A DNA stretch of 64,000 bases from an uncultured Acidimicrobiales bacterium (lineage in GTDB: Bacteria > Actinomycetota > Acidimicrobiia > Acidimicrobiales > SZUA-35): assembly GCA_937997485.1 (NCBI GenBank), contig CALKTH010000004.1, positions 1-64,000 on the forward strand, read 5' to 3'. Within the stretch, counting starts at the first letter, position 1, and each line of letters starts with the position of its first letter. The translations under genes were made by a program, and so were the position numbers. Under the pieces are notes generated by a model, which saw nothing but the letters and a program-made list of their open reading frames with translations, was not told the DNA's origin and did not search any database. Below are positions 16,751 to 25,395 of the stretch, piece by piece.

Positions 16751-17752
16751 CTAGGGGAGGAGGCCGATGGCGTTGCGGGCCCGCTCCATGACCGGAACTG
16801 CGACCTCCCGAGCCTTGTCGGCGCCGCGGTGCAAAATCTCGGCCGCATCGGCATCGTCGATCTCGGCGAGTCGTTGCTGGATCGGCTCGATCACCGAAAG
16901 GACAGCTGCTGCCGTATCAGCCTTCAAGGGGCCGTACTGGCTGTAGTTCTTCGCGAGCTCAGCGGGCTCCTCGCCCGTGCAGCCGGCCAGAATGTCGAGC
17001 AGATTCGACACACCAGGCTTCGCTTCCCGGTCGTATCGGACCTCCCCGTCATTGTCGGTCACGGCGCGCTTGAACTTCTTCTCGATCGCCTTCGGCTCAT
17101 CGAGCATGCCGATCGTGCCCTGAGGCGAATCGATCGACTTGGACATCTTGTTTTCCGGGTGCTGAAGGTCCATCACTCGTGCTCCGGCCGCAGGAATGCG
17201 ATGCTCGGGCACAACGAAGGTGTCGCCGTAGCGGCTGTTGAACCGAATCGCCGCGTCGCGGCTCAACTCGAGATGCTGACGCTGATCGTCACCGACCGGC
17301 ACCACGTTCGTGTCGTACAACAAGATGTCCGCCGCTTGGAGGGCCGGATAGGAGAACAGCGCCGAGGAAACGAACTTCGACGATCGCTCCGACTTGTCCT
17401 TGAACTGCGTCATCCGGCTCAGCTCGCCGAACGACGTGACCGTCTGCATGAGCCATCCCAGCTCGGCGTGCTCCCGCACATGGCTTTGCACGAAGAGCGT
17501 GGAGCGTTCCGGGTCGATCCCGACCGCCAGCAGCATTTTGGCGATGTCCAAGGTGCCCCGAGTGACCTCACCCGGCTCCTTGGGGAGCGTCAAGGCGTGC
17601 AAATCCACGATGCAATAGACCGCGTCGTGATCATCTTGGAGCGCTTCCCAGTTCTTGAGGGCTCCGAGGTAGTTGCCCAGATGGGTAGACCCAGTGGGCT
17701 GGATCCCGCTGAAGATGCGGGGACGGCCAGACGGCTGCGCGGTGCTCGACAT
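16751..17752 (-). CDS. trpS: Tryptophanyl-tRNA synthetase
   Basis: A 333-residue class I synthetase charging tRNA-Trp. The HIGH-like motif is THLGNY near residues 23-28, GIQPTGS precedes it, and KMSKS lies near 197-201. Other family segments are AADILLY and VGDDQRQHLEL. Length is normal. It is transcribed alone and divergent from scpA. No T-box or leader-peptide attenuator fits in the 57-bp gap. Confidence 0.96.
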   Translation of the reverse strand: MSSTAQPSGRPRIFSGIQPTGSTHLGNYLGALKNWEALQDDHDAVYCIVDLHALTLPKEPGEVTRGTLDIAKMLLAVGIDPERSTLFVQSHVREHAELGWLMQTVTSFGELSRMTQFKDKSERSSKFVSSALFSYPALQAADILLYDTNVVPVGDDQRQHLELSRDAAIRFNSRYGDTFVVPEHRIPAAGARVMDLQHPENKMSKSIDSPQGTIGMLDEPKAIEKKFKRAVTDNDGEVRYDREAKPGVSNLLDILAGCTGEEPAELAKNYSQYGPLKADTAAAVLSVIEPIQQRLAEIDDADAAEILHRGADKAREVAVPVMERARNAIGLLP

Positions 17753-17760
17753 GGCGTGAA

Positions 17761-17766
17761 AGGCTA
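17761..17766 (-). promoter_or_regulatory. -10 element of trpS
   Basis: TAGCCT on the minus strand lies 8 nt before ATG 17752. Confidence 0.45.
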
Positions 17767-17796
17767 GGCCACAGTGCGGAAACCGCTGCGATGATT

Positions 17797-17802
17797 TAGA
17801 AT
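17797..17802 (+). promoter_or_regulatory. -10 element of scpA (leaderless)
   Basis: TAGAAT lies 7 nt before ATG 17810, 30 bp from the divergent trpS -10. Confidence 0.6.
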
Positions 17803-17809
17803 CACACGC

Positions 17810-18760
17810 ATGTCATTCGTCGAGGCTGTTCCCGCGCCCACCTCTGGGCTGGCGTCAGAGCCAGAGGTGGTCATCTCGCCTCGGGCGGCGGAGGCGTACG
17901 CCGGTAGCAACGCTGTACGGGTGCGGACCGAGTCGTTCGAGGGCCCATTCGATCTGCTGCTCCACCTGATTCTCAAGGACGAGGTCGAGCTCTACGAGGT
18001 CAACCTCTCGGTCATCGTCGACGCATATCTGGCCGAGATCGAGCGCATCGACACGTGCGACCTCGAATTGGCCACCGAGTTCCTGCTCATCGCCGCCACG
18101 CTCGTTGAGCTGAAGTGTCGCCGCCTCCTGCCCATGGACGACGACATCGATCTCGATGACGAACTCGGCTTGTGGGAAGAGCGAGACCTTCTGCTTTCCC
18201 GCTTGCTGGAGTGCAAGACCTTCAAGGATGCAGCCAAGGTTCTCGATCAGCTGGCTGCTCTCGCCTCGCTCACGGCGCCTCGTCGGGTCGGGCTCGAAGA
18301 CCGATTTCTTGATCTCACGCCAGATCTGCTGGCCAACGTCGAAGCCGATGACCTCCGCAAGGCATTCCTCAAGGCCGTGGCGCCGAAGCCCAAGCCGGAG
18401 GTCAATCTCTTTCACGTCACCGATGTGCGCGTCAGCGTCGGCGATGCCATCGACGAGCTGATCGACGAACTGCCCCGACTCACCGGACCCGTTTCGTTCC
18501 GATCACTCACCAGCGGCCTGGTCGAGAAGCTCGAGGTGATCGTGCGATTCCTCGCCGTGCTGGAGCTGTTCAAGCAGGGCCTGGTCGAGATCGACCAACC
18601 CGTGGTTCTCGTTCCCAGCGTGGCTCCAACCGCAGAAGAAGATCGCGATCGGCTGCAGGTCGAGCAGCGGCGAGTCGTGGGCGACCTGACCGTCGAATGG
18701 GTCGGCGGCGACAGCGACGGCGCCCTCGCGCTCATGGGCGCCGACCTCTACGAGGGCTGA
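17810..18760 (+). CDS. scpA: Segregation and condensation protein A
   Basis: A 316-residue kleisin that bridges the SMC heads and binds ScpB to compact and segregate the chromosome. The amino domain has the family segment SFEGPFDLLLHLI near residues 42-54, then EFLLIAATLVELKCRRLLP near 103-121. The carboxyl winged helix is around 210-250 (FRSLTSGLVEKLEVIVRFLAVLEL). Length is usual for actinobacteria. It leads the scpA-scpB-rluB-aroH-tyrA series and is separated from scpB by 1 nt. Confidence 0.93.
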   Translation: MSFVEAVPAPTSGLASEPEVVISPRAAEAYAGSNAVRVRTESFEGPFDLLLHLILKDEVELYEVNLSVIVDAYLAEIERIDTCDLELATEFLLIAATLVELKCRRLLPMDDDIDLDDELGLWEERDLLLSRLLECKTFKDAAKVLDQLAALASLTAPRRVGLEDRFLDLTPDLLANVEADDLRKAFLKAVAPKPKPEVNLFHVTDVRVSVGDAIDELIDELPRLTGPVSFRSLTSGLVEKLEVIVRFLAVLELFKQGLVEIDQPVVLVPSVAPTAEEDRDRLQVEQRRVVGDLTVEWVGGDSDGALALMGADLYEG

Positions 18761-18761
18761 G

Positions 18762-19757
18762 ATGTCGGAACATCCCGAGGGCGGCGAAGAGCCTCGCCCA
18801 GACGCGACTCCCGCATCAAGCGGCGAACCGGTCGACGAACAGGCAGCCTCCGAGCAAGCCGAGGGCGAGACTGCCGTGTCCGAGACCGTCGAATCGCCCG
18901 GCAAGCGAGAACACTCCGGCCCTCCATCGCGGGAAGCACTGCAAGCCGCCAAGCGAGCGATCGAGGCCATCGTGCTCGTGGCCACCGATCCGATCGAGGA
19001 TCAGCTTCTCGCCCAGTTGCTGGAGCTGCCGGTCCCTGTGGTGCGAGTGCTGTGCGGTGAACTGGCGGAGAGCTACAAGATCGAGAATCGCGGCTTCCAG
19101 TTCGTCGAAGTCGCCGGCGGCTGGCGCTATCAGACCCACCCAGAGATGGCGCCCTACGTGGAGCGGTACGTGCTCGAGGGCCAGACGGCCCGGCTGTCGA
19201 GCGCCGCACTCGAGACACTTTCCATCGTGGCGTACAAGCAGCCGGTTTCCCGTGCCCAGGTCAGCGCGATCCGTGGCGTCAACGTCGATGGCGTTCTCCG
19301 CACGCTGGTCCAGAAGGGCTACGTGGAGGAAAAGGGCAAGGACGTGGGCCCCGGTCAAGCGACGTTGTTTGGTACGACGCAACTCTTCCTGGAGCGGCTG
19401 GGCCTCGGTTCGATCAGTGATCTGCCGCCCCTGGGCGAGTTCGTGCCTGACGCCGACATCGTCGAAGCGCTGGAGATGACCCTGCGGGTCGCTCCAGAAG
19501 AACCACAACTCCCGCTCGACGGCGATCCCGCCGACAACGGCAACCCCTCGAGCGGGAGCGCTCTGCCTGTCGGCAACGAACCGGCCGAGACCGACACCAG
19601 CGGCATGGCCTCACCGGAACCGATTGCCGCTACTGGACTGGCCGACGACTCCATCATCGACCTGGCTGGCACCCTCGATGATCCCTTGGAAGAAGCACGC
19701 GACATCGACATCGAGGACCTTGGGGTCGGCGACTCGGACGAACCAGATCCAACATGA
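18762..19757 (+). CDS. scpB: Segregation and condensation protein B, acidic extensions
   Basis: A 331-residue ScpB. The conserved tandem winged-helix core is about residues 65-235 (EAIVLVATDPI, GWRYQTHPEMAPYVE, LETLSIVAYKQPVSRAQV, FGTTQLFLERLGL). Flanking it are a 60-residue Glu/Ala/Ser-rich amino extension and a 95-residue acidic, Pro/Gly/Asp-rich tail. Typical ScpB is near 200-250 residues, so both tails are additions, presumably disordered. It binds ScpA in the SMC complex. Its end overlaps rluB by 4 nt. Confidence 0.93.
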   Translation: MSEHPEGGEEPRPDATPASSGEPVDEQAASEQAEGETAVSETVESPGKREHSGPPSREALQAAKRAIEAIVLVATDPIEDQLLAQLLELPVPVVRVLCGELAESYKIENRGFQFVEVAGGWRYQTHPEMAPYVERYVLEGQTARLSSAALETLSIVAYKQPVSRAQVSAIRGVNVDGVLRTLVQKGYVEEKGKDVGPGQATLFGTTQLFLERLGLGSISDLPPLGEFVPDADIVEALEMTLRVAPEEPQLPLDGDPADNGNPSSGSALPVGNEPAETDTSGMASPEPIAATGLADDSIIDLAGTLDDPLEEARDIDIEDLGVGDSDEPDPT

Positions 19758-20494
19758 CCGTTCCCTTCCTCGATGAGCCATCGGACGAGGGCGAACGTCT
19801 GCAAAAAGTCATGGCCCGGATGGGGATCGGCAGCAGACGAGTCAACGAGGAATTGATCGAAGCTCGCCGTGTCCGCGTGAATGGCGAGGTTGCCGTGCTC
19901 GGCGCTCGCGTCAAGCCGGAGGAGGACGAGATTGCTGTCGACGGCGTCGTCTATTCGTCGCTTCCAGACACGGTCACGTACCTGCTGAACAAACCGTCGG
20001 GTGTCATCACCTCGGCGTCAGACCCCGAAGGCCGCCCCACCGTGGTCAGCCTCGTTCCCGACGAGCCACGCGTCTTCAGCGTCGGCCGGCTCGATTTCGA
20101 CACCGAGGGTCTGCTGCTCATGACGAATGACGGCACGTTGGCCCACCGACTCACGCACCCGAGTTTCGGTATTGAGAAGGAATATCTGGCCCACATCCAG
20201 GGCAATCCGTCGCGAGGTGTGCTCCGGCAGCTGCGGGAGGGCATTGAGCTCGAGGATGGGATCACGGCCCCGGCCCAAGCCTCACTGTTGGGTCCTGGGC
20301 TCCTCAAGCTCACCATTCACGAAGGACGCAATCGGCAGGTTCGTCGGATGTGTGCCGCTGTCGGCCACGACGTGCAACGACTCGTCCGGACGAGGATCGG
20401 CCCGCTCGTGGACCCCCAGCTTGCACCGGGCGCTTGGCGCCCGCTCGAACAGGCGGAAGTTCTCGAACTTCAGCGCGCCGTTCGAACCGGATAG
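19754..20494 (+). CDS. rluB: Ribosomal large-subunit pseudouridine synthase, RluB family
   Basis: A 246-residue enzyme. An S4 RNA-binding domain covers residues 15-75 (RLQKVMARMGIGSRR), and an RsuA/RluB catalytic domain follows with the catalytic Asp in VGRLDFDTEGLLLMTNDG near 110-127 and GRNRQVRRM near 190. It is expected to convert a uridine of 23S rRNA to pseudouridine. It overlaps scpB by 4 nt (ATGA), as in other actinobacteria (Rv1710-Rv1711). Confidence 0.9.
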   Translation: MTVPFLDEPSDEGERLQKVMARMGIGSRRVNEELIEARRVRVNGEVAVLGARVKPEEDEIAVDGVVYSSLPDTVTYLLNKPSGVITSASDPEGRPTVVSLVPDEPRVFSVGRLDFDTEGLLLMTNDGTLAHRLTHPSFGIEKEYLAHIQGNPSRGVLRQLREGIELEDGITAPAQASLLGPGLLKLTIHEGRNRQVRRMCAAVGHDVQRLVRTRIGPLVDPQLAPGAWRPLEQAEVLELQRAVRTG

Positions 20495-20497
20495 ATT
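20492..20497 (+). promoter_or_regulatory. Possible -10 element before aroH
   Basis: TAGATT overlaps the rluB stop region and lies 8 nt before ATG 20506. It could give an internal leaderless transcript within the cluster. Confidence 0.4.
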
Positions 20498-20505
20498 CTC
20501 CCGCC

Positions 20506-20880
20506 ATGCCCATCCGAGCCCTCCGTGGAGCGATCACCGTCGACGCCGATTCTCGCGACGAAGTGCTCGCTCGCACCACCGAACTCATTTCTGAGCTCTA
20601 CGCCCGAAACGAGCTCGAGAACGACGATGTGATCAGCATCTTGTTCACTGCGACCTCCGATATTGCCAGCGTCGCTCCGGCCGTGGCCGCACGGCATTTG
20701 GGGATTACCGACGCGCCGCTTTTGTGCGCGCAGGAGATGGCCGTGATCGGCTCGTTGCCGCTGTGTGTCAGGCTCATGCTCCACATCGAGACCGACACGC
20801 CCCGGGATGAGTTGCGTCATGTGTTCTTGCGTGGCGCCACGGTGTTGCGGCCTGACCTCGCGGACCCGGATCGTCCGTGA
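20506..20880 (+). CDS. aroH: Chorismate mutase, AroH class
   Basis: A 124-residue monofunctional chorismate mutase of the Bacillus AroH trimer type. It begins MPIRALRGAIT with the active-site Arg, then SILFTATSDI, and MLHIETD with the carboxyl-terminal strand. It converts chorismate to prephenate, the substrate of the next gene, tyrA, which it overlaps by 4 nt (GTGA). An open frame extends 156 nt upstream into rluB but the conserved start is at 20506. Confidence 0.92.
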   Translation: MPIRALRGAITVDADSRDEVLARTTELISELYARNELENDDVISILFTATSDIASVAPAVAARHLGITDAPLLCAQEMAVIGSLPLCVRLMLHIETDTPRDELRHVFLRGATVLRPDLADPDRP

Positions 20881-21977
20881 CGGCCAACGACTCGATGGAG
20901 CCCGCAGCGGCCGCCGCTCTCGAGAAGCGAGCGAACGTCATTGGTGTTGGTCTTATCGGGGGATCGGTGGGCATGGCCTTGCGTTCGCAAGGCTGGCATG
21001 TCTCCGCCACCGACGCTGACAGCGAGGTCTCCGCCCTCGCAGTGACCGTCGGCGCAGCCGACGCCGCCGGGTTTGATGAAGCGGCGGCGCTGACCGTGGT
21101 GGCGGTTCCGGTCGGTCAGATCTCGGAGATCGCCGCTGACGCTCTGCGTCGAACCGCCGGCGTGGTCACCGATGTTGGGTCCACCAAACTCGATATCGCT
21201 CGTGCCGTTGACGATCCCCGGTTCGTCGGGGGTCACCCGATGGCGGGATCGGAACACGATGGACTCGTGGGGAGCCGGGCCAACCTCTTCGAGGGAGCGA
21301 TGTGGGTGTTGACGCCGACCGAGGACACCGACGAGGGCAGCTTTCAACTCGTCCGCTCGGTCGTGCGAAGCTTCGGTGCGGAAACGATCGCCCTGCATCC
21401 ACGTATGCACGACCAGATGGTGGCCCAGGTCTCCCACGTACCCCATCTCACGGCGGCTTCATTGATGTGTCTCGCCGATGACAGCTCCATCGAGCACCGA
21501 GCGTTGCTCCGGCTTGCCGCCGGCGGATTCCGAGACATGACTCGCATTTCGGCCGGTCGACCCTCGATCTGGCCCGACATCTGCGTCGCCAACAAAACGG
21601 CCATCACGAAGGGCCTGGATGACCTGATTGAACGACTGCAGTCGGTTCGCGGCGCCGTGGCGAACCAGGACCGGGGTGCATTGCTCGAGCTGCTTCATCA
21701 GGCCCGTGTCGCCCGCGTGAACCTTCCGACGGGCTTCGGCTTGGCCGACAACATGGCGGAAGTGACGGTGCCCGTTCCTGATCGACCGGGTGAAATCGCA
21801 GCCATCACGACACTGGCGGCTGAGCTCGACGTCAATATCTTCGACCTCGATCTCACGCACTCGGGCGAGGGACGCAAGGGCGTCATGCGTCTCATGATCG
21901 ATGCGACGATGAGCGAACGGTTGACCGGCGGCCTCGTGGCTCGTGGCTACCGCCCTCGCGTTCGCAGTCTCGAATAG
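20877..21977 (+). CDS. tyrA: Prephenate dehydrogenase with ACT domain
   Basis: A 366-residue enzyme that oxidatively decarboxylates prephenate to 4-hydroxyphenylpyruvate for tyrosine. The NAD-binding Rossmann motif GVGLIGGSVG is near residues 23-32, the catalytic region has DVGSTK and GGHPMAGSEHDG, and QVSHVPHLTAA provides another active-site His. Residues 290-366 form an ACT domain (VPDRPGEIAAI), predicting feedback control, probably by tyrosine. Translation is coupled to aroH, so the two form a chorismate-to-tyrosine unit. Confidence 0.93.
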   Translation: MTANDSMEPAAAAALEKRANVIGVGLIGGSVGMALRSQGWHVSATDADSEVSALAVTVGAADAAGFDEAAALTVVAVPVGQISEIAADALRRTAGVVTDVGSTKLDIARAVDDPRFVGGHPMAGSEHDGLVGSRANLFEGAMWVLTPTEDTDEGSFQLVRSVVRSFGAETIALHPRMHDQMVAQVSHVPHLTAASLMCLADDSSIEHRALLRLAAGGFRDMTRISAGRPSIWPDICVANKTAITKGLDDLIERLQSVRGAVANQDRGALLELLHQARVARVNLPTGFGLADNMAEVTVPVPDRPGEIAAITTLAAELDVNIFDLDLTHSGEGRKGVMRLMIDATMSERLTGGLVARGYRPRVRSLE

Positions 21978-21987
21978 CAGCTTGGGG

Positions 21988-22656
21988 TCACCGATCGAAG
22001 GAGACCAGCACCCCTGCTGAGTTTGATCCGCCGGGCGCAGTGATGAGATCAGTCAAACCACGGTCGTCGATCGTGCTCAGGAGGCCGAGCGCAAGGACGC
22101 CGATCAACAGTGCGATGAGCGGGGCTCGGAGGGAGGGGACGTGCCTCGGGCGTAGGAAGTCTGCTCGCCCAGCGACGAGGGCCCGAGGGTTCGGCAACTT
22201 GACATCTGGCATGGTGATGTTCAGGAGCCAGAGATCGGGCACATCAACCGAGGGGAGACGGGGGGCGGGCCAGAGCCGACGATCATCGAGGTTTGCGAGC
22301 GTGAAGGCCGTCCGCTGCCACCACATCTCGGCACCACCCGCCCGGCGAATGGACGCCAGGGCGCGAGTTGCGGTGAGAAAGAGCAGAGCCATCAGGCCAG
22401 CAGTGAGTGTGGCGATGAGCGCCAGCGAAACATACGCCGCTCGCTGCATCAGGGCAGCCTGACACTCCAGCGCAACACCGTCGCTGAGGATCCGGTCGAG
22501 GCCGACTCCTGAACCGTTTCGGGGGGCGAACAGCGAGCCGCACACCGGAGCGTTTGCCCCGGACGGCGCCGCCGCAGAGACAGGGGCGTGGCCGAGTAGC
22601 ACGGCGCAGACGACGAAGATGATGGCGAAGACACTGGCTGTTCGGGGTGCGCTCAT
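21988..22656 (-). CDS. Membrane protein of unknown function
   Basis: A 222-residue protein counted from ATG 22656. Residues 8-30 form a hydrophobic signal or first membrane helix ending in VSAAAPS. A second helix is near 75-100 (LALIATLTAGLMALLFL) and a third near 175-195 (LIALLIGVLALGLL). Two Cys in the short outer loop (PVCGSLF and LECQAAL) could form a disulfide. The central loop, with WWQRTAFTLANLDDRRLWP, is probably cytoplasmic. I do not recognise the family. It is convergent with tyrA (10 nt) and divergent from cmk. Confidence 0.65.
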   Translation of the reverse strand: MSAPRTASVFAIIFVVCAVLLGHAPVSAAAPSGANAPVCGSLFAPRNGSGVGLDRILSDGVALECQAALMQRAAYVSLALIATLTAGLMALLFLTATRALASIRRAGGAEMWWQRTAFTLANLDDRRLWPAPRLPSVDVPDLWLLNITMPDVKLPNPRALVAGRADFLRPRHVPSLRAPLIALLIGVLALGLLSTIDDRGLTDLITAPGGSNSAGVLVSFDR

Positions 22657-22775
22657 GGATCGGCAAATCCTCTGATGGCCACTCCGCCCGAAAGACAAGT
22701 GTAGATGGTTGGCCACGCAGGATCCATACCCAGCGGCGGTTCGTGTTCGGAGGGTGTGCTCACGCCCGCGGGCAC

Positions 22776-22781
22776 TAGCGT
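22776..22781 (+). promoter_or_regulatory. -10 element of cmk (leaderless)
   Basis: TAGCGT lies 7 nt before GTG 22789 and decides that start over in-frame upstream codons. Confidence 0.55.
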
Positions 22782-22788
22782 GCTCGGC

Positions 22789-23490
22789 GTGTCGGATTCA
22801 CCTCTTGTCATTGCCATCGACGGGCCCGCCGGGTCGGGCAAGTCCACGGTCGCCAAGCTGTTGGCCCAGGCCTTGGGCCTGGAGTACCTGGACACCGGAG
22901 CCATGTATCGCTCGGTCACCTTCGCCACGCTGGCTCGCGGGATCGATCCCGACGACGTCGACGATGTCGCGGCCTTGGTGAAGGATCTCGATTTCACGAT
23001 CGACGGAGACGGCACCGTGATTGTCGATGGCGTGGATGCCACGACGCAGATCCGCGGCCCAGAGGTCACCCGCGCTGTCTCGTCTGTTGCCGCGAACCCG
23101 GCGGTGCGGGCAGAACTCGTCAGCCGCCAGCGGGAATGGGCCCACCGCCGAGGCGGCGGCGTGCTCGAAGGCCGTGACATCGGCAGCGTGGTCTTTCCCG
23201 ATGCCCGCCTGAAGGTGTACCTCAACGCTCGGCCGGAGGTGCGAGCCGCTCGGCGCGCCGGTGAGGTGCAAGACCTCGACTACGACACCGTTGCCGCTGA
23301 TCTCGCTCGTCGTGATGCGCTCGACAGCGGTCGCCAGCACGATCCGCTGGTGTTGGCCGACGGCGCACTCGATGTTGACACGAGCGATCTGTCGATCACT
23401 GAGGTGGTGGCCCTCCTCGCCCGTGAGATCGAGCGGGCAGAGCGAACAGTCTCCGGCGATTCCGACACCCCATCCTTGAGCGATGGCTGA
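22789..23490 (+). CDS. cmk: Cytidylate kinase
   Basis: A 233-residue kinase phosphorylating CMP and dCMP. The P-loop IAIDGPAGSGKST is near residues 8-20. YLDTGAMYRS binds the acceptor nucleotide, and GRDIGSVVFPDA plus a lid with RRAGEVQDLDY follow. The open frame begins 84 nt further upstream, but the GTG at 22789 gives MSDSPLVIAIDG, the family amino end. It overlaps plsC by 8 nt. Confidence 0.94.
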   Translation: MSDSPLVIAIDGPAGSGKSTVAKLLAQALGLEYLDTGAMYRSVTFATLARGIDPDDVDDVAALVKDLDFTIDGDGTVIVDGVDATTQIRGPEVTRAVSSVAANPAVRAELVSRQREWAHRRGGGVLEGRDIGSVVFPDARLKVYLNARPEVRAARRAGEVQDLDYDTVAADLARRDALDSGRQHDPLVLADGALDVDTSDLSITEVVALLAREIERAERTVSGDSDTPSLSDG

Positions 23491-24172
23491 TCTCGCTGAT
23501 CGAGGATTCCAAGGGCCGCTGTCGCCGGCATCGCGCCGCTTCTATCGCGTGGTGCGTGTTGTCTTCATGGCCTTCTTCCGCCTCTGGCTTCGGCTCGACG
23601 TGAAGGGAATCGAGAACGCACCGACCGAAGGAGCGTTCATCCTCGCTCCCGGGGGCCACCGCTCGATTTTGGATACCGGCGTCGTCGCAGGATCGACCCG
23701 ACGCACCCTGCGGTACATGGGTGCTGAAACGTACTTTGCTGCTCCCGGACTGGGTTGGTTTCTGCGATCCGTTGGCGGCTTCCCGGTCGAACGGGGTACC
23801 AGCGACCGCGATGCACTGCGCCTCTCCGAGGAAGTTCTGGCCCGAGGTGAACCGCTCGTGATCTTCCCCGAAGGCACTCGCTACTCCGGACCCGTTGTCC
23901 AACCGCTCCAGCAGGGCGCAGCCTTCCTGGCCTGCCGGACCCAGGTTCCGATCGTGCCGTTGGGTATGGGGGGCACCGAACGGGCCTGGCCGAAGGGCTC
24001 GAAGTTCATCCGCCCGACGAAGGTGGCACTGGTGGTCGGTCAGCCGATGATGCCGCCCGTTCCCGAAGACGGCAAGCGCGTGAAGCGGTCCGCGGTGAGC
24101 GCTTTCAATGATGAATTGCACGCCGAGATCCAGCGTTTGTTCGACGAGGCGCAAGCTCGCGTTGGCGTCTGA
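23483..24172 (+). CDS. plsC: 1-acyl-sn-glycerol-3-phosphate acyltransferase
   Basis: A 229-residue membrane-associated acyltransferase making phosphatidic acid. The H-x4-D motif is GHRSILD near residues 53-59 (a Gly replaces the usual Asn before the His), the second block GGFPVERG is near 94, the third is FPEGTRYSG near 128-136, and VPIVPLGM is block IV. Residues 20-40 form a hydrophobic anchor. It lies in the cmk-plsC order common in actinobacteria, coupled to cmk (8-nt overlap) and to the next gene (1-nt overlap). Confidence 0.9.
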   Translation: MADLADRGFQGPLSPASRRFYRVVRVVFMAFFRLWLRLDVKGIENAPTEGAFILAPGGHRSILDTGVVAGSTRRTLRYMGAETYFAAPGLGWFLRSVGGFPVERGTSDRDALRLSEEVLARGEPLVIFPEGTRYSGPVVQPLQQGAAFLACRTQVPIVPLGMGGTERAWPKGSKFIRPTKVALVVGQPMMPPVPEDGKRVKRSAVSAFNDELHAEIQRLFDEAQARVGV

Positions 24173-25395
24173 TGGCTTGCCTGCCGGGCGTTGGTTTCGA
24201 CCTGGCCCTTCACCCGCCGACGTCGAACCGATCGCTCCGGGCCTGGGATGCCGCCGACGAGTACCTGCTTCGGCACTGCATCGAAGATTCACTGCTGAGC
24301 AGCGGGGGCCCGGCGCTCGTGGTCAACGACGAACACGGTGCCTTGGCTCTCGGGCTCGTCCGCAACGGCTGGGCGGGTTCGGTCACCTCGTGGAACGACA
24401 GCTGGCTCGCTCATCAATCGCTCGCGGCAAACGCATCTCGCGGTGGCCTCGATCCAACGTCGATCCGCGCACTGGCCAGTACGGCGGCACCAGCATCCGG
24501 TCCCGAACACGCCGGCGCACACGAGGCCCAGGCGAGTTCGACCTCCTGGGCGTTGGTTCTGATCAAGGTCCCAAAGACGTTGGCGCTGTTGGAGGATCAG
24601 CTGGTGCGCCTTCGCCCTCACCTTTCCACGTCGTCGACGGTGGTCGGCGCCGGGATGGTGAAGCACGTGCATCGCAGCACGCTTGGCTTGTTCGAGCGGT
24701 GCCTCGGTCCTACGACCACGTCATTGGCCAGAAAGAAGGCCCGGCTGATCCATCCGATGCTCGACATCGAACTCGAGCCCATGGTCGATCCGCCTCATCC
24801 GTCGGATCGAATCGAGGAGAACGGCGTGCGGCTGGTGGAGTTCGCTGGGATCTTCGCGCAGGGCCGCCTCGACGTCGGCACCCGTTTCCTTCTTGACCAT
24901 CTGCCTCGTCCAACGGGCGGCGCCGATGTCGTCGACCTGGGCTGCGGTAACGGGATCTTGGGGATCACGCTGGCGCGGAACGCGCTTGCCGACGGGCGAC
25001 CGCTCGGGTCTGTGCACTTCACCGACGTCTCTCACCATGCGGTGGCAAGCGCCCGTGCCTCATGGGCTCGCAACGAAGGCTTCGGCTCGGAAGGCACGGC
25101 AGTAGCTGGCGCGGTCGCGTTCTCGGTGGCTGATGGGCTCGTGGAGACGGCCTCAGACAGCGCCGATCTGATTCTCAACAATCCGCCGTTCCACGAGCAG
25201 CAGCGGTTGGGGGACGACACCGTGTGGCGAATGTTCACGCACGCGCACCGGGTGCTGCGGACCAACGGCCGCCTCCGCGTTGTCGCGAACCGGCATCTCG
25301 GGCACCACGTGAAGCTCCGAAAGATCTTTGGGCAGTGCGCGGTCGTGGCCAGCAACAACAAGTTCGTCGTGCTGGAAGCCGTCAGGTCGGAATGA
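24172..25395 (+). CDS. RlmG/RsmC-like rRNA guanine methyltransferase
   Basis: A 407-residue protein of two halves, as in RsmC and RlmG. The first half (about 1-200) is a degenerate methyltransferase-like domain used for RNA binding. The second is active, with the SAM loop DLGCGNGILG near residues 258-267 and catalytic NNPPFHEQ near 330, where N-x-P-P-F binds the target guanine. RlmG makes m2G1835 in 23S rRNA and RsmC m2G1207 in 16S; which is made here cannot be told by eye. It starts on the last base of plsC's stop codon and converges with the reductase (14-nt overlap). Confidence 0.8.
   Translation: MACLPGVGFDLALHPPTSNRSLRAWDAADEYLLRHCIEDSLLSSGGPALVVNDEHGALALGLVRNGWAGSVTSWNDSWLAHQSLAANASRGGLDPTSIRALASTAAPASGPEHAGAHEAQASSTSWALVLIKVPKTLALLEDQLVRLRPHLSTSSTVVGAGMVKHVHRSTLGLFERCLGPTTTSLARKKARLIHPMLDIELEPMVDPPHPSDRIEENGVRLVEFAGIFAQGRLDVGTRFLLDHLPRPTGGADVVDLGCGNGILGITLARNALADGRPLGSVHFTDVSHHAVASARASWARNEGFGSEGTAVAGAVAFSVADGLVETASDSADLILNNPPFHEQQRLGDDTVWRMFTHAHRVLRTNGRLRVVANRHLGHHVKLRKIFGQCAVVASNNKFVVLEAVRSE

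Noticed and set aside
17753-17809. T-box or Trp leader before trpS
   Set aside because: The 57-bp gap contains two divergent -10 elements and no structured leader.
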